64,000 bases of DNA from contig NZ_CP045403.1 of the NCBI RefSeq assembly GCF_009363695.1, positions 1,530,001-1,594,000 on the forward strand. The letters run 5' to 3'. The position numbers were made by a program, and so were the translations under genes. Of this stretch, positions 1 to 7,476 are shown piece after piece. The notes beneath the pieces are model-generated. The model saw only the letters and a program-made list of their open reading frames with translations, did not search any database and was not told the DNA's origin. Positions within the stretch are counted from its first letter, which is position 1; every line of letters begins with the position of its first letter. This stretch comes from Bacillus sp. THAF10 (lineage in GTDB: Bacteria > Bacillota > Bacilli > Bacillales > Bacillaceae_I).

Positions 1-78
1 TAGAGAGTTTTCGAGTTTTTATGACAATTTACTCTAGTCGATTTCCAAAAGATTTGTTTTAGAAAGGTTTGTCCTTAC

Positions 79-1311
79 ATGATATTTAGATGCATTCTTA
101 TAATTCCTCTTACAATGATTATCCTACTTAGTCACAGTCTACCAATACAGGCAGAAGCGATAAATGAAATTTTCAGTGAATCTGCTATTTTAATAGATGC
201 TAAATCTGGAGAAGTACTATACGAGAAAGATAGTGAACGCGTCATGTACCCTGCTAGTATTACAAAAATCGTCACCGCTCTTATTGCAATTGAAGAAGGA
301 GATATGGAGGAGACCGTAACGGTAAGTGAAAATGCCAGAAATCAAGAAGGTTCAAGGGTTTACTTACTTGAAGGAGAAAAGGTATCCTTAAAAAAACTTG
401 TCCAAGGATTGCTAATTAACTCCGGTAACGATGCAGGAACAGCGATAGCAGAACATTTTGACGGAAATGAAGCAGCTTTTGCAAACAGAATGAACACCTT
501 TGTGAAAGAACAGATTGGGGTAGATAATACGAACTTTACTAACCCGCATGGTTTATTCCATCCCGATCATGTAACCACAGCGAAAGACATGGCCAAAATT
601 ACTCAATATGCTCTTAATAACGAAATATTTATGGAAATAGTCGGAACAAAAACCATGGACTGGGTTGGAGAAGGATGGGAAACAACTCTGTATAACCATC
701 ATCGTTTACTGTGGGATTACGAAGGCACCACTGGTGTGAAAAATGGCTATGTTCCTGAATCTGGTCATACTTTAGTTACCTCAGCCAGTCGAAATGGAAT
801 GGACCTGATTGCAGTGACATTGAAGGCATCATCCAAATATTACAGTTATTATGACACCATGGCGATTTTGGACTATGGCTTTCAATATTTTACCTCAGAA
901 AAAATAAAAAGAGGTCAGATGATTGCAGACGCATCGGGCAAAGAATATATGCTCGCAAAGCATGTATATGTTTCTAAGCAAGAAGAAGACAAAGTGCAGC
1001 TTGCAGTGAACGAGAAGAAGCAGTTAGTCGTACAAGTGGGTGACGAGAAACAAATAAAAGATGGTGTACTCGTGGAGAAGGAAACGAATGAACTAAGCCC
1101 GGTTCCTTCCACAAAAACAGAGACGGTAGCGAGCGCAGAAAGACCTACTGAAAATAAAAGTAACATGCTCCTTATTGTATTTATCTTTGTTTGCCTTTTT
1201 CTATTTATTTTCATCATCAGCATGAAGCAAAAGAAGAAAAGGCGGAAAAAGCTAGAAGAACGCTTTTCTAATTCCATAAGATACCAAAAAAGAAGCAATT
1301 TTCATCGCTAA
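79..1311 (+). CDS. Serine-type D-Ala-D-Ala carboxypeptidase (PBP5-like), membrane anchored
   Basis: A penicillin-binding DD-carboxypeptidase that would trim the terminal D-Ala of peptidoglycan stem peptides outside the membrane. Seen in the 410-residue product: a signal peptide ending near PIQA (residues 22-25), the active-site SITK motif at 60-63 and SGN at 115-117. The third motif, normally KTG, reads KNG at 221-223. A C-terminal hydrophobic segment (about 366-386) followed by a lysine/arginine-rich tail should hold it in the membrane. The gene is monocistronic, with an A/G-rich ribosome site and a strong terminator behind it. The family assignment is firm. Which paralogue it is (DacA, DacB or DacF) cannot be told from sequence alone, so no symbol is given. 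Confidence 0.9.
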   Translation: MIFRCILIIPLTMIILLSHSLPIQAEAINEIFSESAILIDAKSGEVLYEKDSERVMYPASITKIVTALIAIEEGDMEETVTVSENARNQEGSRVYLLEGEKVSLKKLVQGLLINSGNDAGTAIAEHFDGNEAAFANRMNTFVKEQIGVDNTNFTNPHGLFHPDHVTTAKDMAKITQYALNNEIFMEIVGTKTMDWVGEGWETTLYNHHRLLWDYEGTTGVKNGYVPESGHTLVTSASRNGMDLIAVTLKASSKYYSYYDTMAILDYGFQYFTSEKIKRGQMIADASGKEYMLAKHVYVSKQEEDKVQLAVNEKKQLVVQVGDEKQIKDGVLVEKETNELSPVPSTKTETVASAERPTENKSNMLLIVFIFVCLFLFIFIISMKQKKKRRKKLEERFSNSIRYQKRSNFHR

Positions 1312-1350
1312 AATAACAGCGTCCTTGCATGGGATGCTGTTATTTTTTTT
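1312..1350 (+). terminator. Intrinsic terminator of the carboxypeptidase gene
   Basis: An inverted repeat, AATAACAGC paired with GCTGTTATT, is followed by a run of T residues directly after the stop codon. Confidence 0.85.
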
Positions 1351-1439
1351 ATACTTTGGGTATAGGTTTATTGAGATTTGGATTCTTGTCCAGCATTTGT
1401 ATATAATGGAGATAGGTAGAAAATAGGAGGGGTATAGGT

Positions 1440-1886
1440 ATGCCAAAAAAAGAAACACAACTCCATCAAGGACTAATTGATGCATTACAAGGAGAAAAAA
1501 TCGTTTCCCTTATCACCTCAGACAAAGACACAAATAAACCAAACTTAAGTATTGTTTCCTGGCTTGTTGCCCATCAGGACGGTAAAACGATTAAATTCGC
1601 CTTGGGTCACAAAGCGGAAAGCGCCTTTAACATTCAGCAAAATCCAGAATTGATACTTGGGGTATATGGCGATGGAAGCTGCTATTCTATCAATGGAAAA
1701 GGAACGGTTTCTGATGTCATTGATAAAACAATGAAATATCGGATCGTAACGGTAGAGGTGGAAGCAGTGGAAGACGTTATATTCTATGGCGGAAAGATTA
1801 CACAGGAACCTGATTATGTGAAAACATATGATGAGGAGCTTGCAAAAAAACTCGATCATGAAGTATATGAAATGTTAAAAGGATAA
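1440..1886 (+). CDS. Pyridoxamine 5'-phosphate oxidase-family protein (FMN split barrel)
   Basis: A 148-residue protein of the FMN-binding split-barrel superfamily. The pattern, with an early helix (LIDALQGEK) and strands carrying SIVSWLVAHQDGKTIKFALG and LILGVYGDGSCYSINGKG, is typical of small pyridoxamine-phosphate-oxidase-like proteins of Bacillus. Members are usually flavin or haem binders of unknown substrate, so no reaction is assigned. A good ribosome site (AGGAGGGG) lies seven bases before the ATG. It has no operon partner. The C-terminal half (TVEVEAVEDVIFYGGKI) is conserved-looking but not diagnostic. Confidence 0.75.
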   Translation: MPKKETQLHQGLIDALQGEKIVSLITSDKDTNKPNLSIVSWLVAHQDGKTIKFALGHKAESAFNIQQNPELILGVYGDGSCYSINGKGTVSDVIDKTMKYRIVTVEVEAVEDVIFYGGKITQEPDYVKTYDEELAKKLDHEVYEMLKG

Positions 1887-1898
1887 TAAACGTCTTAT

Positions 1899-1984
1899 AA
1901 AACAGTGCCAATATGATCTGACCCAATAAAGTTAGACACTAATCTAATTTTTACGGGGCAGTTCAATAAGGTGCTGTTTTTTTA
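1899..1984 (+). terminator. Terminator-like stem with a long loop
   Basis: AAAACAGTGCC (1899-1909) can pair with GGTGCTGTTTT (1970-1980) using two G-U wobbles, and a T run follows. The loop of about 60 bases contains a sequence resembling an insertion-sequence end (see 1915-1965). Confidence 0.5.
1915..1965. repeat. Possible solo end of an IS3-family (IS150-like) element
   Basis: The segment with GTTAGACACT on one side and GGGGCAGTTCA on the other resembles the hairpin ends of IS150-type elements common in Bacillus. No transposase remains next to it. This is a memory-based resemblance, not a search result. Confidence 0.3.
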
Positions 1985-2044
1985 TGGATTATGTTTTTCA
2001 TTATGATAAGATAAAGAATATCTTGCATAAAGGTGGGTACATGC

Positions 2045-3220
2045 GTGAATGCAATAAAAAATTTTGCCCAAACAGAACAACAAAAAATGTTTATGGCAAC
2101 AGCAAAAAAACTTTCCGCTTCGTTTTCAGAACGAGCTGCTTACTATGACAAGAATGCTGAATTTCCTTTTCGGAATTTTCAGGATTTAAAGGATGCAGGG
2201 TTTTTAGATTTTACAATTCCCTCCAGGTTTGGAGGACAGGGTAAAGGGTTGTATGACTTTTTGCTACTCCAAGAAACCATTGCACAAGGAGATGGCCCCA
2301 CTGCGTTAAGTCTAGGTTGGCATCTCGGGATGATGATGAATGTATCTGTGTATAATAGTTGGCCTGAAGCTACATACAGAATGGTTTGTAAGGATGTAAT
2401 TCAATATAAAAAACTCATTAATAGTGCACATAGTGAGGCGAAAACAGGAAGTCCGGCTAGAGGGGGAAAACCAGAAACAATGGCAAAACAGCTCTCAGAT
2501 GGAACCTGGAAAATACAAGGTAGAAAAAATTTCGCATCTCTTGCCCCAGCACTTGATTATGTCATTATTTCTGCGTCTATAGAAGACACCGATGATGTTG
2601 GTGAATTCTTGTTAAAGCGGGAGTGGGAAGGAATATCCATACAAGAAACATGGAATTCCATGAGTATGCGGGCAACTAGAAGTGACGATCTACTTATTGA
2701 TAATGTTGTGGCACCTTCAGAAGCTTTATTATACATAAAAAAGAAAATGGCTCCTAAACCTCAAGGGTGGTTGCTTCATATCCCAGCATGTTATTTAGGC
2801 ATTGCGATTGCTGCAAGAAATGAAGCAGTTTCTTTTGCCAAGACCTATCATCCGAACAGCCTACCTCACCCGATAATGAATGTGCCAAAAGTAAGAGACA
2901 GAGTGGCGAATATGGATATAGAATTGTCTTCCGCTCGGCACTATCTTTATAGTGTAGCAAGGAATTGGGATGAGCATCCTGATGATAGAGAGGAGCTTAT
3001 CAGTGATTTGGCAGGAGCGAAATTAGTGGCTACAAACGCAAGCATTAAGGTGGTCGATGAAGCTATGCGGATTGTTGGTGCGAAAAGTCTTCACGCCGAC
3101 CACCCCCTGCAGCGATACTACCGAGATGTTAGGGCAGGGCTGCATAATCCTCCAGCAGATGAAATAACGCTCCATCTTTTTGCTAGTAGGGCATTTGATT
3201 CTGGTGATGAAGGTAAGTGA
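2045..3220 (+). CDS. Acyl-CoA dehydrogenase superfamily flavoenzyme
   Basis: A 391-residue protein of the acyl-CoA dehydrogenase fold: N-terminal helical domain (DAGFLDFTIPSRFGGQG), central beta domain with the substrate/FAD region (NSAHSEAKTG and KIQGRKNFASLAPALDYV), and C-terminal helical domain (RIVGAKSLHADHPLQRYYRDVRAG). The R-Y-Y-R-D-V-R segment is typical of the FAD-binding end. Substrate is unknown; some relatives act as monooxygenases rather than dehydrogenases. The GTG at 2045 is preferred over the GTG at 2033 because the AAAGGTGGG ribosome site (2030-2037) overlaps the earlier codon and is seven bases from the later one. The yhdT-panF pair follows closely. Confidence 0.82.
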   Translation: MNAIKNFAQTEQQKMFMATAKKLSASFSERAAYYDKNAEFPFRNFQDLKDAGFLDFTIPSRFGGQGKGLYDFLLLQETIAQGDGPTALSLGWHLGMMMNVSVYNSWPEATYRMVCKDVIQYKKLINSAHSEAKTGSPARGGKPETMAKQLSDGTWKIQGRKNFASLAPALDYVIISASIEDTDDVGEFLLKREWEGISIQETWNSMSMRATRSDDLLIDNVVAPSEALLYIKKKMAPKPQGWLLHIPACYLGIAIAARNEAVSFAKTYHPNSLPHPIMNVPKVRDRVANMDIELSSARHYLYSVARNWDEHPDDREELISDLAGAKLVATNASIKVVDEAMRIVGAKSLHADHPLQRYYRDVRAGLHNPPADEITLHLFASRAFDSGDEGK

Positions 3221-3227
3221 ATGGAAT

Positions 3228-3515
3228 ATGACAGTGAAAAAGAAAAAAATAGATAGTAGATATCGTATTGCCCATCGGGAGGCACTCATTGGAATAACCC
3301 TCGTAGTTTTCCAATTTGTTTGGTGGTACGGGTTTGCGTATGGTTTGGGTTCTGGTCCAGTGTTAGAGTATTCCTATGTTTTAGGACTTCCCGCATGGTT
3401 TTTTTACAGCTGTGTGCTTGGATTTATCGTCATGGTGATCTTAGTCGTTCTTGTGGTGAAATTTTTGTTTGTGGATGTCTCCCTAGAAGAGGAAGAAAAG
3501 GGGGACTCGCCATGA
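3228..3515 (+). CDS. yhdT: YhdT family (DUF997) membrane protein, partner of PanF
   Basis: A 95-residue protein with a short basic N-terminus (MTVKKKKIDSRYRIAHREA) and two membrane segments, the first around FQFVWWYGFAYGLG and the second around FFYSCVLGFIVMVILVVLVV. DUF997/YhdT proteins are almost always encoded directly before the sodium/pantothenate symporter, as here. The stop codon overlaps the panF start in an ATGA arrangement, which implies translational coupling. Earlier in-frame ATGs exist (3180, 3207), but 3228 gives the usual family length. Role is presumed accessory to pantothenate uptake; no activity is established from the sequence. Confidence 0.82.
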   Translation: MTVKKKKIDSRYRIAHREALIGITLVVFQFVWWYGFAYGLGSGPVLEYSYVLGLPAWFFYSCVLGFIVMVILVVLVVKFLFVDVSLEEEEKGDSP

Positions 3516-4975
3516 ATCTTCAAGTTATTGTTCCATTGTTCGTATTCTTAATTCTTATTTTTCTAATTGGTTTATACTCATCAAGAAAGCTGCGAGATTC
3601 ATCCTCATTTGTCCAAGATTATTTTCTTGGAGGAAGGGAACTTGGCGGCCTATTGCTTGCCATGACGATGGTCGCTACTTATGGAAGTGCTTCAAGCTTT
3701 ATTGGAGGACCTGGTATTGCCTATCAAACAGGTCTTGGCTGGGTCTTGCTTGCGATGATTCAAGTGGTGACAGGGTATTTTGTTCTTTCTATTTTAGGCA
3801 AGAAATTTGCCATCATCGCAAGGAAAATGAAGGCCATTACCTTAATAGACTTTCTTAAAGAAAGATACAAAAGTAAATGGGTTGTCTTGCTATCTGCTAG
3901 TAGTATTATCATCTTTCTCTTTTCGGCTATGGCAGCACAATGGGTTGGTGGAGCTAGGCTGATAGAGTCAGTCACAGGGTTATCCTACACGGCTGCTTTA
4001 TTTGTTTTTGCTTTGTCTGTGTTGGTGTATGTAATCATTGGAGGATTCAGAGCAGTTGCTATTACAGATGGAATGCAAGGGATTGTAATGGTGGTGGGTA
4101 CGGTCATCATTCTTGCAGGAACGATCATTGCTGGTGGAGGGGTACCTGCAATTATGACTGAACTCGTTGCAGAAAACCCTAATTTAATCAGTCCATTTGG
4201 TGCGGACAAGTCGCTTACTCCGTTATATCTATCCTCATTTTGGATACTAGTAGGAGTAGGGGTGGTCGGTTTGCCACAGGTAGCGATAAGAGCGATGTCG
4301 TATCGTAACACTAAATCAATGCATGCGGCTTTGATTATTGGAACCATTGTGGTTGGATTTATCATGCTTGGTATGCATTTAGCGGGAGTGTTTGGAAGAG
4401 CAGTACTGCCAGGACTTGAAACCCCTGATACTATAATGCCATTGTTAGCGCTGCATGTCTTACCTCCATGGTTAGCTGGGATTGTATTAGCAGCACCGAT
4501 GGCAGCAATTATGTCGACTGTGGATTCCAACTTGTTGATCGTTAGTTCCTCTATCGTTAAGGATGTATATTTAAATTATGTAAAACCTGAAGCATCAGAA
4601 AGAGGCATAAAAAGAATCAGTATGGGAGTAACGACCATTGTAGGCATCCTCGTGTTTTTTTTGGCTATTCATCCACCGGCCTTTTTGATTACATTAAATC
4701 TTTTTGCTTTTGGCGGCTTAGAAGCGGCTTTTATTTGGCCAGTTGTCCTCGGGCTTTATTGGAAGCAGGGTAACAAATGGGGCGCACTAGCCTCTATCAT
4801 TACAGGTGTGGTGATGTATATTGGAATTACACTCTATGCTCCAAATGTATTTGGTATGCATAGCGTTGTCATCCCGGTCGTATTATCCTTTTTAGCATAT
4901 ATAGGGTTTAGCTTAGCTGGTAAACACTATTGTATGGACGAACAGAACAAAATCATCGATGAGTATCTTACATAA
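3512..4975 (+). CDS. panF: Sodium/pantothenate symporter
   Basis: A 487-residue member of the sodium:solute symporter family with about 13 hydrophobic helices. The family signature GGFRAVAITDGMQG lies near residues 175-190. PanF imports pantothenate with Na+ for coenzyme A synthesis. The identification rests on overall resemblance and on the overlapping upstream yhdT gene. The start is set at the ATG preceded by AAAAGGGGG; an upstream extension of the reading frame only re-reads yhdT. The stop codon TAA is itself part of the 8-bp target duplication of the MITE that follows, so the element landed on the end of this gene. No terminator remains between the stop and the element. Confidence 0.88.
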   Translation: MNLQVIVPLFVFLILIFLIGLYSSRKLRDSSSFVQDYFLGGRELGGLLLAMTMVATYGSASSFIGGPGIAYQTGLGWVLLAMIQVVTGYFVLSILGKKFAIIARKMKAITLIDFLKERYKSKWVVLLSASSIIIFLFSAMAAQWVGGARLIESVTGLSYTAALFVFALSVLVYVIIGGFRAVAITDGMQGIVMVVGTVIILAGTIIAGGGVPAIMTELVAENPNLISPFGADKSLTPLYLSSFWILVGVGVVGLPQVAIRAMSYRNTKSMHAALIIGTIVVGFIMLGMHLAGVFGRAVLPGLETPDTIMPLLALHVLPPWLAGIVLAAPMAAIMSTVDSNLLIVSSSIVKDVYLNYVKPEASERGIKRISMGVTTIVGILVFFLAIHPPAFLITLNLFAFGGLEAAFIWPVVLGLYWKQGNKWGALASIITGVVMYIGITLYAPNVFGMHSVVIPVVLSFLAYIGFSLAGKHYCMDEQNKIIDEYLT

Positions 4976-4980
4976 TCTAA

Positions 4981-5162
4981 GGCTGTTTTCACAAACTTTG
5001 TTGCTGCTACGTATTTTTAAGACTCCCGTAAACCATGTTGATGTCGTGCTCTTTTTGAAGAAGGAGAGATAAATATGTGGCAATTTAGCTTACCTGAAGA
5101 TTAAAAAAATCCTAAAGCTGACTTTTTTCTGGCTAAAAGCAACCATCATGATGAAAACAGCC
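4981..5162 (+). mobile_element. MITE-like element, copy A (complete, exact 8-bp target duplication)
   Basis: The left end begins GGCTGTTTTCACAAAC and the right end finishes GATGAAAACAGCC, its imperfect inverted repeat. The 8-mer taatctaa is present at 4973-4980 and again at 5163-5170, immediately outside both ends: a clean target-site duplication. The interior has no open frame that could be a transposase, so it is non-autonomous. The interior matches the copy at 51206 more closely than the others (both read GAGATAAATATGTGGCA and then TTTAGCTTACC), which defines a subgroup. Confidence 0.85.
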
Positions 5163-5202
5163 TAATCTAAAAATAAAATCGTATGTGACTAGGTGAAAAA
5201 GA

Positions 5203-7419
5203 ATGAACAAGTGGGAAAAAATTTTTCAGAACATTATGGAAAAATATAGTACGTTCATCAAGGGTAGTTGGAGGTATATCGTCTTTGGGTTGTGCTTCTA
5301 CCTTAGCATTTACATATTTTTCATGGGGTTTTTCTTTTACACTGGTGCAGGAAAATACATCGATGTGCTTTTGACAGTTGGAGTTGGCTTATTATCTTTG
5401 ACAACAGCTGTATTTCTCTCTGTGCTAGTTTGGAAATTTGTACGAGGATTGCCTAAACTGCTCTTTGCATGTTTAATAGGTGCTGTTTCTGCCATTTACG
5501 CAGTTGGTATGTATATGGGGCCTTTTTTTAGAATGATGGGGTATAGTGTTTTAGTGTTAGGTGGTTTCACTGGTATTACTATGTACTTTTTTAAAAAGAA
5601 AGCGAAGATTCCTTTTATCGTCACCGCTGTGTGTACCTTAGCTCTGCACAGTATATTTGTTTATCTTACAGCTACAGATGGAGAAAGAGGAGAATGGAGC
5701 CTAGAAAGAGCGAAAGAGACGTCAACCATCAGTAATCCTGCTGAAATTGGAGAGTATGCTGTAAAACAGTTTACATATGGAAGCGGTTTGGACAAAAGAG
5801 AGGAATACAAAGACGTTCTTTTTAAAACAAAAACGGTGAACTTGGCACCATATACCGTGCAACCTCATGGCTTTAACAAGTGGTACAGGGAATGGTTCTG
5901 GGGTTTCAACCTTAGACAAGCTCCTGTAAATGGGAGGGTGTGGATGCCGGTTGGAAGCGAAGACGAGACCTATCCGCTTGTGTTAATGGTTCATGGAAAT
6001 CATAATATGGTAGACTATTCTGATGGTGGATATGCATACCTTGGAGAGATGCTGGCTAGTAAGGGATATATTGCCGTTTCTGTTGACCAAAATTTTATCA
6101 ACTCTGGGAAATCCGGTCATATTGGCTGGGATAACGCTGGAAGGGCGTGGCTGTTGTTAAAGCACTTAGAGCAATGGAAAACGTGGAATGATAGTAAGAG
6201 TCACGAGCTCTTTCAGAAAGTGGATATGGAAAACATCGCGTTAATAGGGCACTCAAGAGGGGGAGAGGCTGTTAGTACTGCTAAGCTCTTTAGTGAACTT
6301 GAGCGCTTTCCTAACAATGCAAAGTTAAGATTTAATTTTGATTTCAACATTAAATCGTTAATTGGTATTTCTCCCGGTGATGGCAGATTTCAACCTGGAG
6401 ACCAGCCAGTTGATTTAGAGGATGTTAACTATCTGACGATTCAAGGCGGAAATGACACTGATCATACGAACTATTGGGGCATAAGGCAATTTAAACGCAT
6501 ACAGTTCACAGAAGAGTTTGATGGGTTTAAAAGCAGTATCTATCTATATGGTGCAAATCATGGCCAATTTAACACAAGCTGGGGAATGGATCAGCCTTCT
6601 CCTTACTGGTGGTTTATGAATAGAGAAGAATTGTTAGATCCAGATGTTCAAAGAGATATTGCCAAGACCTATATATCCGCATTTTTGGATGCTACATTAA
6701 AAAATCAATCAGAATATAAGACGCTCTTCACGAAAAAGCAGGCAGCAGCTTCCTTTATACCAACAGATCCTTTAAGAATACAATATGAAGATGCTAGCTT
6801 CGATCCTGTGGCGAATTTTGAAGAAGATGTGGATGTCCTTACTTCTTCTTCTGGTGGCGATTTGAACGGTTACAATTTATCTGTTTGGAAGGAAATGAAT
6901 CTTTTACTCCGAAATCAAGAAAAGCAAGAAAATCAAGTAGTGAAGCTTGGTTGGAGAAGTAATACTAGCCGTTATACACTACAAATACCAGAGGGGATTT
7001 CTTCAAGTTTTGAAAAAGATACGGTGTTGAGGTTTGATGCAATTCAAGCGCATAAACAAAGGTATGATTTTTATAACATTCCTCTACCTGAAGGCTACGA
7101 GAATAAAGCTATCCCAATTTCCGTTAGTTTAAAGCCAAAAGGAGTAGGCGACTTTGACAGTAGAATAAGAAAAACAATGTTTATTGATCCAACTTATACT
7201 ACAAAGCTTTATCGTTTTGAGTGGTGGAACAAACGAATAGGGAACCAATATGAGCACATGCTTCAAACGTATGAACTGCCAATATCATTTCTTAAAGAAA
7301 GCTTTCCGGACATAGAATATCAGGATATTGAAGAGATTTCTTTTGAGTTTAACCAAACAGAAAGTGGATTAATTTTACTAGATAATATAGGATTTACTAC
7401 CCAGCTGAAAGATGAATAA
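5203..7419 (+). CDS. Membrane-anchored alpha/beta hydrolase
   Basis: A 738-residue protein. The N-terminal third (about 25-155) has four to five hydrophobic helices, then a soluble alpha/beta hydrolase domain. Visible catalytic elements: HGN at 264-266 (oxyanion region), the nucleophile elbow GHSRGGE at 349-355 with Ser351, an aspartate in GGNDTDH (416-421) and the probable catalytic His453 in GANHGQF. The last 200 residues look like a beta-rich accessory domain. It resembles serine esterases/lipases of the chlorophyllase/PET-hydrolase type in elbow context, but the substrate is unknown. Four hydrophobic helices fused to a hydrolase is an uncommon layout. It is followed by a hairpin shared with the next gene's leader. 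Confidence 0.7.
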   Translation: MNKWEKIFQNIMEKYSTFIKGSWRYIVFGLCFYLSIYIFFMGFFFYTGAGKYIDVLLTVGVGLLSLTTAVFLSVLVWKFVRGLPKLLFACLIGAVSAIYAVGMYMGPFFRMMGYSVLVLGGFTGITMYFFKKKAKIPFIVTAVCTLALHSIFVYLTATDGERGEWSLERAKETSTISNPAEIGEYAVKQFTYGSGLDKREEYKDVLFKTKTVNLAPYTVQPHGFNKWYREWFWGFNLRQAPVNGRVWMPVGSEDETYPLVLMVHGNHNMVDYSDGGYAYLGEMLASKGYIAVSVDQNFINSGKSGHIGWDNAGRAWLLLKHLEQWKTWNDSKSHELFQKVDMENIALIGHSRGGEAVSTAKLFSELERFPNNAKLRFNFDFNIKSLIGISPGDGRFQPGDQPVDLEDVNYLTIQGGNDTDHTNYWGIRQFKRIQFTEEFDGFKSSIYLYGANHGQFNTSWGMDQPSPYWWFMNREELLDPDVQRDIAKTYISAFLDATLKNQSEYKTLFTKKQAAASFIPTDPLRIQYEDASFDPVANFEEDVDVLTSSSGGDLNGYNLSVWKEMNLLLRNQEKQENQVVKLGWRSNTSRYTLQIPEGISSSFEKDTVLRFDAIQAHKQRYDFYNIPLPEGYENKAIPISVSLKPKGVGDFDSRIRKTMFIDPTYTTKLYRFEWWNKRIGNQYEHMLQTYELPISFLKESFPDIEYQDIEEISFEFNQTESGLILLDNIGFTTQLKDE

Positions 7420-7427
7420 AATAAGGT

Positions 7428-7476
7428 GCTCTCCCCCATAGTAAGGATAAGAAATCCAAAAGGGGGAGAGCTTTTT
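7428..7476 (+). terminator. Terminator-like hairpin containing the next gene's ribosome site
   Basis: GCTCTCCCCC (7428-7437) pairs perfectly with GGGGGAGAGC (7462-7471), followed by TTTTT. A small inner stem GGAT/ATCC closes the loop. The 3' arm is also the only ribosome-binding sequence for the TTG start at 7475, which lies in the T run. Confidence 0.75.

Noticed and set aside
3985..4530. A 181-codon minus-strand frame opposite panF
   Set aside because: It is a shadow of hydrophobic codons of panF; composition is threonine/proline-rich and there is no ribosome site.
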